From contig NZ_LZMC01000057.1 in NCBI RefSeq assembly GCF_001668615.1, forward strand, positions 124,001-188,000: a stretch of 64,000 nucleotides of DNA. Direction: 5' to 3'. The stretch is from Mycobacterium sp. 1274761.0. GTDB taxonomy: Bacteria; Actinomycetota; Actinomycetes; Mycobacteriales; Mycobacteriaceae. Each line of letters begins with the position of its first letter. Position 1 is the first letter of the stretch. Shown here piece by piece: positions 1 to 11,951 of this stretch. The notes below the pieces were generated by a model, which worked only from the letters and a program-made list of their open reading frames with translations, had not been told where the DNA came from and made no database searches. Position numbers and translations under genes: made by a program.

Positions 1-262
1 ACCGATCCTGGTCGGTTTCGCCGAAGGTGGCGATCCGGGTGAACGGATGCACCTCGTGTGCGGCTCGCGCCAGCGCCACCCATTCCTCGTGGGGCGCGTC
101 GTTCCGCACGGCGATGACGCGCGTGTGTTCGGTCACGGCCCGCAGCTTGGCGAGGAACTCCAGTCGGCAGATCACCGACGTCTCGGTGCCTGCGAGCGCG
201 CGGCGAACCCGCGCCGGAAGGTCGCGGCCGCTGCCGACGACGAGGACATGTTCGGTCATCAT
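1..262 (-). CDS. N-terminus of an ATP-grasp-like protein (partial, runs off the left edge)
   Basis: The gene starts at tandem ATG codons (262 or 259) and its first 87 residues are present. They begin with a Rossmann-like beta strand, HVLVVGSGRDLPARVRRAL, followed by a strand with VICRLEFL and RVIAVRNDAP, and an acidic EEWVALA helix. This is how actinobacterial ATP-grasp carboxylate-amine ligases of the type found in small-peptide clusters usually begin, but the catalytic domain is outside the window, so the call is inference. The ATG overlaps the stop of the MFS gene by four bases (ATGA), with GAGGTGA just upstream, so it is translated with the operon. It would be the second ATP-grasp enzyme of the cluster. 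Confidence 0.6.
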   Translation of the reverse strand, partial: MMTEHVLVVGSGRDLPARVRRALAGTETSVICRLEFLAKLRAVTEHTRVIAVRNDAPHEEWVALARAAHEVHPFTRIATFGETDQDR

Positions 263-1551
263 TTCACCTCTAGTGGTTGGGTTGGGGTGACCGCGGCCGC
301 GGCATCTCGCCGTTCGGCAAGGCAGCGGCGTGCGGCCGTTCGGGACATCAGGGCCGCCGCGCCGAACGCACCGGCAAGCACGGGCCAGGCCACCAGGCCG
401 GCCGGCATCAGCGCGACGACGAGAAGCGTTGGGCCGACCACCTTCTGGCCGCTGAAGCCGAGGCTGAAGGCGCCGAGGTACCGGGCTCTCGAGTCCGCCG
501 GTGACAGTTCGGTCGACAGCTCCCAGGCGGCCACCTCTTGAAGGTTCTCCGCAAGCGAGAGCACCACGACGGCAACGAGTACCGCCGCGATTGCGATGCC
601 CGCCGAGGCGGCCTGAGCCAACGCGAAGAACCCACAGCAGACGGCCATCAGCGCCCCGGCGATCAGCAGCAGCCGGATGGCTGCGGCCGCGCTCTCGGCG
701 AACCTGGCGACGTAGACCTGCAGCATCACAGTCAGCACCGTGTTGACCGCCATCAGCACAGGCACCATTGCGGCCGGTACCGCCGTGTGGGCGATGACCC
801 AGATCGGCAGGAGCACGATCAGCACTGTGTCGTAGAGCGACAGCACGCCGTTGCCGACGGTGAACACCATGAACCACCGATCGCGGAAGGGGGAACGGAC
901 ATCTGCCGGCCCTTGGGCAGCGGAAGTTTCATTGCGCTGCAGCGTCTCCCGGGTTGTGCCCAGCACCCGTCGGACCAGGGTCGCCACCACGACGAACGAC
1001 AGCCCGTTGCCGATGAAGATCGCGGTGAACAATGACGGCTCGGCGGCCGCGAAAGCTGCACCGGCCAGCAGAAAGCCGACGGTAAGGCCGATGTTGCGGA
1101 TAGCCCGGATGGAAGCCATCGTGCGGATGCGGTCGCCGTCTCCGATCAACGCTGTCACGACGGCCTGCTGAATGGGCGAACTGGCCCGGTCCGCGGCGGT
1201 GAGTATCACCGTGAGCACCAGAAAACCTTTGAAATCCGAGACCAGCGCAAAGCAGCCGTAGCCCAGACCACGGACCAGCAGCAGAGCGACGTAGAACCGG
1301 CCGGTTCCCAGCCGGTCGGCGAGACGTCCCAACGGCACCGGCGCGAGTAGCGCCACCGCTCCGGCGATAGTGGCCGAGAGGGCAACCTGGTTGGCGCCGA
1401 TCCCGACGACGCCGACGAAGTAAAGCGCGAACGAGGCGAAGAACATCCCCGTGCCGAGAGAGTCAATGCCCGCACCGATGGCCAGTGTGCGGCCAGCGGC
1501 AGCGCTGGGTAGCAGGAGGCGGCTCAGCCGCTGCGAAATGCCTGTTGTCAC
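259..1551 (-). CDS. MFS transporter, probable product exporter of the biosynthetic cluster
   Basis: A 430-residue hydrophobic protein with about twelve predicted membrane spans, and a GRLADRLGTGRFYVALL motif at about residues 75-91 that matches the conserved loop between helices 2 and 3 of the major facilitator superfamily. It starts with GTG overlapping the aminotransferase stop (GTGA). Position inside an enzyme-only operon suggests that it exports the final metabolite and may confer self-resistance, as the MFS protein BacE does in the bacilysin cluster. The substrate cannot be read from sequence. Confidence 0.88.
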   Translation of the reverse strand: MTTGISQRLSRLLLPSAAAGRTLAIGAGIDSLGTGMFFASFALYFVGVVGIGANQVALSATIAGAVALLAPVPLGRLADRLGTGRFYVALLLVRGLGYGCFALVSDFKGFLVLTVILTAADRASSPIQQAVVTALIGDGDRIRTMASIRAIRNIGLTVGFLLAGAAFAAAEPSLFTAIFIGNGLSFVVVATLVRRVLGTTRETLQRNETSAAQGPADVRSPFRDRWFMVFTVGNGVLSLYDTVLIVLLPIWVIAHTAVPAAMVPVLMAVNTVLTVMLQVYVARFAESAAAAIRLLLIAGALMAVCCGFFALAQAASAGIAIAAVLVAVVVLSLAENLQEVAAWELSTELSPADSRARYLGAFSLGFSGQKVVGPTLLVVALMPAGLVAWPVLAGAFGAAALMSRTAARRCLAERRDAAAAVTPTQPLEVK

Positions 1552-3179
1552 AGCAGGTCTCCGCTAGCCACCGCGGCCACCAGATTGGCCGACCGTTGCA
1601 CATGCGTCGGCGTCGCCGCCTCGGGAGCGGGACGGCGAAGGTGGTTCCATGCGTACCGCCGGGCGGCGTTGATCAACACATCTGTGTCGGTCGCGGGGCC
1701 ACCCGCGGCGGCCTTGTCCACCAGGGCGGCGGCGACGAGCAGTCTGCCCATCCGGTCGACGAGCACCCATCCGGCAGCCGCGGCGACCGCCGGCTCGGCG
1801 CCGACCCATTCGTGGCGGGTGGTCTCCAGGGCCGTGATCGCGTCATCGACGATCCGCCACGCCATCGACAGCCGCCCCTCCGGTGTCGGGCCGAGCAGGT
1901 CTCTGGTCCGATCCACCACGGCGTCGAAATGTCCCGCTTGGATGAGCATCCGCAGTGCCGCCTCGGACAAGGCCGCTCTGTCGGGTGCGCTGGCGGGCGC
2001 TCCCGCAGCGGCCTCATCGACGGCGAGAACATAAGCCAGGCAACGCTCTGCCGCGAGCTGCGCCGGACCGTGCGACGATGCAGGCAGTCCGTGCCACGCA
2101 CGTGCCGCGATCAGGTCGACCGCGCGATCGGCGGCCTCCTCGCGCCGCGCGACGTCGGCCGGTCCGTCGGCTTCGGTCGACCGGCCGACGTGAGCTGCCA
2201 TCGCGGTGACGCGCCTTTCGAGTTCGGCGATCGGGTGAGCGAAGGGTGGCTGTCGCGTCCCGACGTGTTGCAGCCAATGCCGATACGCCGAATTGCGGCC
2301 GCGCACAACCTCGTTGAAGGCATCACGGAGTCGGGCGGTGACCGGACCGCAGCCGGCCGCGCCAGTCGGGCGATCGTCGACCGAGGCGATTGGGACGATC
2401 TCGGCCGCGGTTCCGGTGAGAAACGCTTCGTCGGCGACGTACAGTTCGCTGCGGGTCATGCTCTGCTCACGCACCGTGAATCCCATGTCGCGGGCCAGCG
2501 TGATGATCGTGTCCCTGGTCACGCCGGCCAAGATGTTGTCGCTGATGGGCGGGGTCACCAATTCGCCGTCTCGCACCGCGAAGATGTTCGCCGCGGACGC
2601 CTCGGAGACGTGGCCGGTCGGGGTGAGCATGAGGGCGTCGTCGTAGCCTGCGCGGATCGCGGCGACCTTGGCCAACGCCGAGTTGACGTATGCGCCGGTC
2701 GCTTTTGCGAGCGGGGGCACCGAATGAATCCCGTTGCGCTGCCAGCTGCTGACCATCAGTCGGCATCCGTCGTGCTCGGCCTTCTCGCCGAGGTAGGAAC
2801 CCCACGGCCATGCCGCGATGGCCACCCTCGCGGTCTCCAGGGCCGGTGCGACACCCATGGCGCCGTAGCCCAGGTAGACGATCGGACGCAGATACCCCAA
2901 CTCAAGACCGGTGCGGTGCAACAACTCCAGCGAGGCCTCGGTCAGCTCGTCGACGGTGAATCCCGGATCCATGTGGTAGACCTTCGCCGAGTCGTGCAGG
3001 CGCTTGAGATGGTCGCGCAACCGGAACACGGCCGGGCCGTCGGTGGTCGGGTACGCCCGGACGCCTTCGTAAACACCCCAGCCGTAATGCAGGCTGGGCG
3101 TCAGCACGTGGACGTGGGCCTCGTCCCATGGGACGAATTCACCGTCCATCCAGATGGTTTTCGTCGGGGTGAGTTTCAT
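1548..3179 (-). CDS. Class IV (branched-chain-type) aminotransferase fused to an unknown helical domain
   Basis: 543 residues from ATG 3179, chosen because GGAGG lies seven bases upstream at the end of the preceding gene. Residues 1 to about 307 are a full fold-type IV PLP aminotransferase: GVYEGVRAY at 35-43, the Schiff-base lysine at 159 in AKATGAYVNS, and the phosphate-binding SEASAANIF at about 192-200. The family normally ends near residue 310. Here about 236 further residues follow, alanine-rich and predicted helical (for example W-VLVDRMGRLLVAAALVDKAA), which I cannot assign. The enzyme should interconvert an amino acid and its 2-oxo acid. With the Ldh2-type dehydrogenase of the same operon it could supply a 2-hydroxy acid or an unusual amino acid. 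Confidence 0.9.
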   Translation of the reverse strand: MKLTPTKTIWMDGEFVPWDEAHVHVLTPSLHYGWGVYEGVRAYPTTDGPAVFRLRDHLKRLHDSAKVYHMDPGFTVDELTEASLELLHRTGLELGYLRPIVYLGYGAMGVAPALETARVAIAAWPWGSYLGEKAEHDGCRLMVSSWQRNGIHSVPPLAKATGAYVNSALAKVAAIRAGYDDALMLTPTGHVSEASAANIFAVRDGELVTPPISDNILAGVTRDTIITLARDMGFTVREQSMTRSELYVADEAFLTGTAAEIVPIASVDDRPTGAAGCGPVTARLRDAFNEVVRGRNSAYRHWLQHVGTRQPPFAHPIAELERRVTAMAAHVGRSTEADGPADVARREEAADRAVDLIAARAWHGLPASSHGPAQLAAERCLAYVLAVDEAAAGAPASAPDRAALSEAALRMLIQAGHFDAVVDRTRDLLGPTPEGRLSMAWRIVDDAITALETTRHEWVGAEPAVAAAAGWVLVDRMGRLLVAAALVDKAAAGGPATDTDVLINAARRYAWNHLRRPAPEAATPTHVQRSANLVAAVASGDLL

Positions 3180-3181
3180 CG

Positions 3182-4411
3182 TCAGGCCTCCGAACTTGTG
3201 GCGAGGGTGAATTGGGAGGGCAGGGGTGGCGCGGGATAACCGACGAGCTCGAGCTGGCGTTCCATGGTCTTCGACTGCAGCGCAAGCACTTCGCGGAATG
3301 TGTCGGCTTGTGCACCGCCGAACGAGAACCAGCCCCACCGGGGCCGCAGTTCGCAGCCGCGGGTGATCTTGGCCTCGTAGGCCGCCATGCCGTAGTGGAT
3401 CCGCCGGACGCCGTTCTGCAGCGCCCACCGCACCGTCTCGTGGTAGTCGACGGCGAAATAGCAACCCCGGGCGTCCGGGAGGGTGCCGCCGGTGCGGGCG
3501 AACAGCGCGTCGCGGCCCCGCAGGTAGACACTGAAGCTGGCCACTTCGTCACCGCGCTCAGCGGTGAGGACGACGCAGTCCTCACCCAGGTCGTCGCGAA
3601 GGGCGTCGAGGTCTCGTCGGACCCGGTCGGCGCCGCCGGGTAAGCCGTACTTCGCTCGGTGGGCGACTTGCAGGCCGACCAGGTCCTCGCTGAAGGCCTC
3701 CGGCCCCGTACGAACGACGGTGCGGTATCCGTCAGAGTCGTAGGCGCGCAGCTCCTTTCGAGCCTGGTATCGACGTCGCTTGGACAGGGCCGCCAGATAG
3801 CCGTCCCAGTCGGCGACCGGAAGATCGTGCACCGCTTCGGCGCCCAGCAGCGTGGGCTGGTAGCCGAGGCGAGTTGCAGCCTCGTCGACGTCGTGCGCCT
3901 CGGGCTCACCGACGTACAACATCGCGACACTGCGGCAGCCCAAGTCCTCGGCTGCCGACAGCAGCAACTCGGGGAGTGCGGCCATGACGGCGGTGCGTGC
4001 CTCAAGGTTGCGACCGGGTGCGTGCACGATCCCGTGGTGGTTGCCGAAGGTGCCCAGCGTCAACGAGGGATACTGGTCCGAACGGGCAAGACCCACCGTG
4101 AGTTCGGTCCAGCGGTGCTGATCACACGGATCGAGCAGATCGGGCTCGGCCATCGCTCCGGCCGAACCGGCGAGCTTCGGCGGGTCGTAGAAGAGAAGGC
4201 CGCCGGGGGCGTTCGTGATCAGCAGCGGTGCGAGGGCGACGGCCTGCTCGTGGTGACGCACTTCGAGATAGCGGACCTCATGCAGGTCTGTGCGTTCGGT
4301 GTAGCGCCACCAGCGGGCGTCTTCCCAGATGACCTGCGGTTCGGCAAGCCCGGCGAAGTGCTGTGCGGTCGGGCGCGTGCCGGGCGGCAGCAGACGGGCC
4401 GAGTAGGTCAT
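3182..4411 (-). CDS. BioF2/FemAB-like GNAT acyltransferase
   Basis: 409 residues from ATG 4411, which shares its A with the TGA of the ATP-grasp gene. The region SKRRRYQARKELRAY (about 205-220), the DEVASFSVYLRGRDALFARTGG strand pair and the later FAVDYHETVRWALQNGVRRIHYG segment are typical of the double-GNAT BioF2-like/DUF482 group related to FemAB peptidyltransferases. These enzymes move acyl or aminoacyl groups onto amines. In this operon it could form an amide bond or acylate the product; the donor (aminoacyl-tRNA or acyl-CoA) is unknown. Two bases separate its stop from the aminotransferase start. Confidence 0.75.
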   Translation of the reverse strand: MTYSARLLPPGTRPTAQHFAGLAEPQVIWEDARWWRYTERTDLHEVRYLEVRHHEQAVALAPLLITNAPGGLLFYDPPKLAGSAGAMAEPDLLDPCDQHRWTELTVGLARSDQYPSLTLGTFGNHHGIVHAPGRNLEARTAVMAALPELLLSAAEDLGCRSVAMLYVGEPEAHDVDEAATRLGYQPTLLGAEAVHDLPVADWDGYLAALSKRRRYQARKELRAYDSDGYRTVVRTGPEAFSEDLVGLQVAHRAKYGLPGGADRVRRDLDALRDDLGEDCVVLTAERGDEVASFSVYLRGRDALFARTGGTLPDARGCYFAVDYHETVRWALQNGVRRIHYGMAAYEAKITRGCELRPRWGWFSFGGAQADTFREVLALQSKTMERQLELVGYPAPPLPSQFTLATSSEA

Positions 4412-5634
4412 CACACACCCTCCGACAATTCGTTGTCCCACCTGAACCCGGCGATCACCGCCGCGGCGGTCGTGCTGATCTTCTGGGTGAGCGACATGCC
4501 ATCGGTGGCGGTGAGTACCCAGCTGGCCAGGAAGTCGGCGGACTTACGCTGCTGGTAGCGGTCGTTGTCCCAGTCGTCGCCGACAAAGCTGTTCAGGACA
4601 AAGTCGGCTGCGCCCGAGGGCTTTTCGGGAAGGGCCGACACCCGGCCCCGGCGTGGCGGAACGCCGTAGAAGGCAGCGAGGGGCGCCGTCTGCGCATGCG
4701 TGGCGATAGCGTGGAGATCGGTGGGCAGTCCACATTCCACGCGCGCCCACATCTCGCGCGGGTCGACGCCGAGAATCTGGTGGAGCATGCGGGGAATCGG
4801 ACCGCCGCCGATGCGTGCGGCGACTTCGCACAACACGATCTCGCCGTGGCCGGTGACGAAGAACTCGGCATGCACGCAGATGGTTCGCGGTGACGGCAGA
4901 GCATCGACCAACCGCCATGTTTCGGATATCAACAGCTTGCTCACCGGATCGTCGGGGGACAGCGTGCGGGAGCCGAACGGCGCGTCTGTCCAGTGCTCGA
5001 GGCAGCCTTGTCCGGTGTAGTGGGAGGCGACGGCGGCGATGGGCACGCCCATGACCCGGAACGCGTCGACGTGGTGGAGAACGCCGTCGACGAACTCCTC
5101 CACCTGATAGGGCTCGCTCGCCACGACCTCGGCGAGATCGGCGGCCTGCTGCGGGGTTTCGAGCACATGGACCCCGGTGGAGCCCGAGCCGCCGCGAGGT
5201 TTGACGACGACGCGCCCCGGATGGGAGGCCATGAAATCGGTGATCTCGCCGGCCTCGGTCACCTCCGCGAATTCCGGGACGCGGATACCCGCCGCTTGGG
5301 CGTACTTCTTCATCAGGATCTTGTCGCGGTAGGCGACTGCGGCGATGCTGTCGAGTCCGGGCAGCTTGAATTCGTTGCGCAGCACCGCTGCGCGTTCGAC
5401 GTCGACTTCGGCCAACGCCAGGATTGCCTGGGGTCGGTGGCGCCTGGCTGCCACCTGTGCCGCGGCAAGTACCGCGTCGTCGTCGGTGTAGTCAGCGACA
5501 TGGACGACGTCGGCGAATCCTTCGCCTACTGCGACGCCCTCGGCAGTGATCGCGACCAGGCGTCCGTTGAGTTCCGGCAGCCAATCAGCAAGTGGCAGAG
5601 CCGCATTGCGGGGGCTGATCAAGACGAGGATCAC
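4411..5634 (-). CDS. ATP-grasp ligase (putative amino acid or peptide ligase)
   Basis: 407 residues from GTG 5634, which overlaps the dehydrogenase stop as GTGA. The sequence opens with a Rossmann-like N domain (VILVLISPRNAALPLADWL). The ATP-grasp core follows: VVVKPRGGSGSTGV (lysine and glycine-rich loop), the hinge PYQVEEFVDG, and the metal-binding HAEFFVTGHGEIVLCEVAARIGGG (shown in two parts: HAEFFV and CEVAARIGGG). This is the carboxylate-amine ligase fold that makes peptide bonds through an acyl phosphate, as in BacD (bacilysin) and carnosine synthase. Substrates are unknown. It is the best candidate for the bond-forming step of the cluster. Confidence 0.85.
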   Translation of the reverse strand: MILVLISPRNAALPLADWLPELNGRLVAITAEGVAVGEGFADVVHVADYTDDDAVLAAAQVAARRHRPQAILALAEVDVERAAVLRNEFKLPGLDSIAAVAYRDKILMKKYAQAAGIRVPEFAEVTEAGEITDFMASHPGRVVVKPRGGSGSTGVHVLETPQQAADLAEVVASEPYQVEEFVDGVLHHVDAFRVMGVPIAAVASHYTGQGCLEHWTDAPFGSRTLSPDDPVSKLLISETWRLVDALPSPRTICVHAEFFVTGHGEIVLCEVAARIGGGPIPRMLHQILGVDPREMWARVECGLPTDLHAIATHAQTAPLAAFYGVPPRRGRVSALPEKPSGAADFVLNSFVGDDWDNDRYQQRKSADFLASWVLTATDGMSLTQKISTTAAAVIAGFRWDNELSEGV

Positions 5635-6728
5635 GATGCGGCCGCCTTCGTGGTTGAGGTGACGACTGGACCCGCCAGGTTGTGACGGGCGGCCACGTCG
5701 GCGAGAATCTTCCCGGTCCGCGCGTCCAGCGTGATGCCGTCGCGCCGGCGGCCGCGCTCGTGTGCGCGTTGCGGGTCGCCGGGGCACAACACCGGCTCAT
5801 CGGGTTCGGCGGGGGCGGCTGCCCGCACCGTGCTCAGCATGCCCGCCAGGCCTGTCGCGAAGTCGGCGCTGCCGGCGAATGCGATTGGATCGAGTGCCAG
5901 CACCAGGTGGCCGACCCCCCGGCTCCGGCCCGGCGTGCCCTCGCCGACCTGCGCGAGCTGCCAGTCCGGCGGTGTTCCGGTCAGCACACTGCCAAGCAGC
6001 GTGACCGCCATTGCCAGACCCTGGCCCTTGTAACCGCCGAGCGGGGACAGCGCGTAGGCCTCGTCGGGGTCGGTGGTGACGCTACCGGCATCGTCGGTGA
6101 CCCACCCGGTCTCCAGCGGAATCCCCTGCGACCGGCGATGTTTGACCTGCCCGAAGCAGACTTGGCTGGTCGCCATGTCGAGGGCGAACTCGTCGTCGTC
6201 GGTGGCGGCGGCCACACTGATGGGGTTGGTGCCGAACAGCGGCTCCACACCGCCGAAGGGTGCCACCCGCGATGCCGCCGATGTGACGGCGATGCCGACC
6301 AGCCCGTGGCGGGCGAGCCTGCGGGTGTACACCGAGGCCGCACCGAAGTGGTTCGAGTTGCGCACGCCGACCGCTGCGACGCCGTACGCGCGGGCGCGCG
6401 ATTCGGCATGTCGCGCGGCAGTCAGTCCGGCGTGCACGCCGAGCGCGCCGTCGGCATCGAGCATGATCCCCGCCCCGCGGTCACGAACCACCTGAATCTC
6501 GGGCTTGGCGTTGGCAACTCCGGTCGCCAATTCGTCGAGGTACTGCGGAAGCAGCCGCAGCCCGTGCGTGTCGATGCCGCGCAGCGAGGTGTCGACGAGG
6601 GCGTCGGCGACGTCAGCGGCCTGGCGCGGGTGCATTCCGGCATCGGTGAGCGCCAGGCGTGTGAGCGAGCGGGCCACCTGGTCGACAATCACAACACCGT
6701 GCAACTGCGGGATGGGGGAGGAAGTCAT
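5631..6728 (-). CDS. Ldh2/YiaK-type NAD(P)H-dependent oxidoreductase (malate/L-lactate dehydrogenase family)
   Basis: 365 residues with the family signatures RGIDTHGLRLLPQYL near residue 50, the catalytic-region NSNHFGAASVYTRRLA near 125, the FGTNPIS segment near 168 and PLGGYKGQGLAMAV near 230. Members reduce 2-oxo acids or cyclic imines (lactate/malate, 2,3-diketogulonate, delta-1-piperideine-2-carboxylate). ATG 6728 overlaps the stop of the upstream gene by four bases and the 3' end overlaps the ATP-grasp start by four. If the pathway uses lysine, a piperideine-2-carboxylate reductase role is conceivable; this is inference. The residues after about 320 are of lower complexity. Confidence 0.88.
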   Translation of the reverse strand: MTSSPIPQLHGVVIVDQVARSLTRLALTDAGMHPRQAADVADALVDTSLRGIDTHGLRLLPQYLDELATGVANAKPEIQVVRDRGAGIMLDADGALGVHAGLTAARHAESRARAYGVAAVGVRNSNHFGAASVYTRRLARHGLVGIAVTSAASRVAPFGGVEPLFGTNPISVAAATDDDEFALDMATSQVCFGQVKHRRSQGIPLETGWVTDDAGSVTTDPDEAYALSPLGGYKGQGLAMAVTLLGSVLTGTPPDWQLAQVGEGTPGRSRGVGHLVLALDPIAFAGSADFATGLAGMLSTVRAAAPAEPDEPVLCPGDPQRAHERGRRRDGITLDARTGKILADVAARHNLAGPVVTSTTKAAAS

Positions 6729-8307
6729 GGTTCGAATCGTCGCGGGTTGCGGCCGGTTACGTAATCAGCGCGAAGCCAGATTCGGCTGACGAAAGGGCAG
6801 GGTTTCGTGTCCTCAGGTAAGGTCGTGCGGCACCAGTACATGAAGACGTGTGCCCCGATGCCCGGCATGTCGAATTCCTCCCCGAGCGTTTGGAATCCGT
6901 GCTTGCGGTAGAAGGCTGCGACCGAGGTTCGGGCATTGCACCAGACGACGTCGGCGCCCGACAGCGCGGCATGGGTGACGGCCGTGCGCAACAGCGCGCT
7001 GCCCGCGCCGGTGCCGCGGATCTCGTCGACGGTCGCCATGCCGCGCAGCCGCCAGCCGCGGCCCCGGGCCAGTCCCGGCACCGTGACCTCAGCGGGCGGA
7101 TCTTCGCGATAGATCGACGCCGCGCCCGCGGGACGCCCGCGGTGAAGCGCGGCGAAATGCCGCGCATCGGGCTGGTTGTCCTCGGCGTACGAGCAGAGTT
7201 CCGGTGGCTGACCGGGGCGCAGCACTTGTCTACGAATCGGCCACAGGTCGGCGGCCGGCACCGGACGCACGCGCCAGCCCAATGCAGCCGGATCGGGGAG
7301 ATAGCCCGATCCAGGCCGGTTGGGCACCGTGATGGCGCCGTGGTCGTCGAGCATCAGACCGTCGCCGGTGTTCACCGCGAGCAGGTCGACGACGTCGACG
7401 TCCAGATGGTCGGCCAGAGCACCGAGGTGGGCGGTGGCCGATACGCCGGCCGCGGATTCGGGCATGCAGCCGAGCATCGTCACCAGCCCTCGCCTTCGCG
7501 CCGCGCGCAGCAGCGTCAACGACGGTGTGATACCGCCGGCTTTCATCGGTTTGACGTTGATGCCGTGAAACGCATCGGTACAGGCGTCGAGATCCGCAGG
7601 CGAGGTGATGCTTTCGTCGGCTATCACCGGAATCGGGCTCGACTCCTTGAGAATTCGGGCGTGGCCCCATGCCGCGCGGGGAAAAGGCTGCTCGATCAGC
7701 GTCACGCCGAGCGCCTGAAGTCCGGGCAAGGCCGGAATCACCCGCGACAGCGTCCACCCGCAGTTGCCGTCGATGTAGAACGGCGCGTCGGTGTGGGCAC
7801 GGAGGCTGCGCAACACGGTGAGATCCGCCGGATCGGCGAGTTTGACCTTGTACGCCGACCAGCCCAGTCGCTCGCGCAGCTTGGCGACCATCACGTCGGG
7901 GTCGGCGAGGCCGATGCTGAAGCTCGATCGAAGGCCGCACGGCCGGTCAAGCCCCAGCGCCTTCCACATCGGCACACCCAGCAGCCGTGCATGCAGGTCG
8001 TGCACGGCGGTATCGATGGCTGCCAGCGCGAACGTCGACTGTGGTAGTTCGGCGGCCAGCGCCTCCCACACCGCGAACGGCTGGTCCGCGCTCAGTCTCG
8101 CAAGCAATGGCGCGACGCGCCGAAAGTCGTTGTGGAGCTGCGGCAGAGCCGAGTTGTAATGGTCGGTCATGAACGCGGACGCCTCACCGAAACCACTGAC
8201 GCCGTCTTGGCTTACCTCGACGACGACCGCGTGTTGAACGGGGATCGCTTCCCGCGTCGAGCGCCAGAGGTGGCGTTGGGTCAAGCTGATCTCGTGTGTG
8301 GTGACCT

Positions 8308-8311
<4 letters not shown>
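6725..8311 (-). CDS. Enolase-superfamily dipeptide epimerase-like domain fused to a GNAT acetyltransferase
   Basis: 528 residues from GTG 8311, overlapping the KamA-like stop as GTGA. Residues 1 to about 345 form a muconate-lactonising-type enolase-superfamily enzyme with every catalytic position visible: KVK at 155-157, metal ligands D181, E207 and D232, and K254/K257 in INVKPMKAGG. This KxK plus Lys pattern is that of L-Ala-D/L-Glu and related dipeptide epimerases. Residues from about 365 are a GNAT domain with the acetyl-CoA loop RGTGAG at 432-437 and YRKHGF near the end. A single polypeptide joining an epimerase-like and an N-acetyltransferase domain is unusual. It points to stereoinversion and acetylation of an amino acid or dipeptide intermediate. 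Confidence 0.88.
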
Positions 8312-11425
<3,114 letters not shown>

Positions 11426-11462
11426 GACAAAGATCGTCACGGGTCCGCCGTCGGCGGGTAAT

Positions 11463-11487
11463 CGCCACCAGGACACATTCGGTGGCG
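11463..11487 (-). other. Hairpin in the leader of the biosynthetic operon
   Basis: CGCCACC and GGTGGCG form a perfect 7-bp inverted repeat with an 11-base loop, 23-50 bases before the first start codon. Next to it, at 11492-11508, is a weak palindrome (GGTAAGGTTTTCCTACC). Either could be a regulatory site for the operon, or chance in GC-rich DNA. I see no convincing -35/-10 pair here. Confidence 0.3.
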
Positions 11488-11536
11488 AACGGGTAAGGTT
11501 TTCCTACCTGTCCGGCTAGTAGCCGCTGAGCCGACG

Positions 11537-11941
11537 TCAGGTCAGGTCGGCCAGTGCCGCCTTGATCTTGGCTTGGGCCTCGTCGAGCGACTCCTTCGAC
11601 GGGTTCTGATCGGCGTTGGCAAAACCGAAGTCAGCGAGGTCGTTGGTCGGGAAGACGTGCACGTGCAGGTGTGGCACCTCGAGGCCGGCGATGATCACCC
11701 CGGCCCGGTCGGCGGGGAACGCTTTGACCACGGCCTTGCCGATCAACTGCGCCACCTCCATTACCCGTCCGAAGACCGCAGGGGCGACGTCCTGCCACTG
11801 GTCGATCTCCGCGCGCGGCACCACCAGCGTGTGCCCCTGCGTGATCGGCGCGATCGTCAGGAAAGCGACGATGTCGTCGTCTTCGTAGACGAACCGGCCG
11901 GGCAGCTCTCCATTGATGATCTTGGTGAAGACGGTAGCCAT
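11537..11941 (-). CDS. HIT-family (histidine triad) hydrolase, Rv0759c-like
   Basis: 134 residues from ATG 11941; an in-frame GTG at 11947 would add two. The triad HLHVHVF lies near residue 100, and the N-terminal [18 protein letters not shown] and [10 protein letters not shown] segments are typical of bacterial HinT-like nucleoside phosphoramidase/nucleotide hydrolases. It is a cytosolic housekeeping protein. It is the last gene of the leftward cyp51 block, ten bases after the SDR stop. It marks the point where gene order returns to the mycobacterial backbone. Confidence 0.93.
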   Translation of the reverse strand: MATVFTKIINGELPGRFVYEDDDIVAFLTIAPITQGHTLVVPRAEIDQWQDVAPAVFGRVMEVAQLIGKAVVKAFPADRAGVIIAGLEVPHLHVHVFPTNDLADFGFANADQNPSKESLDEAQAKIKAALADLT

Positions 11942-11951
11942 GGCCACGAGG

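Noticed and set aside
1485..3239. 584-codon open frame on the plus strand
   Set aside because: It lies opposite the aminotransferase, whose motifs and start/stop coupling are clear. Long antisense frames are normal in GC-rich DNA, and this one shows no domain.
11492..11508. Possible IdeR iron box before the biosynthetic operon
   Set aside because: GGTAAGGTTTTCCTACC looks slightly like the IdeR/DtxR consensus, and iron enzymes follow, but only about five of eight half-site positions match their partners and the spacing is one base short.
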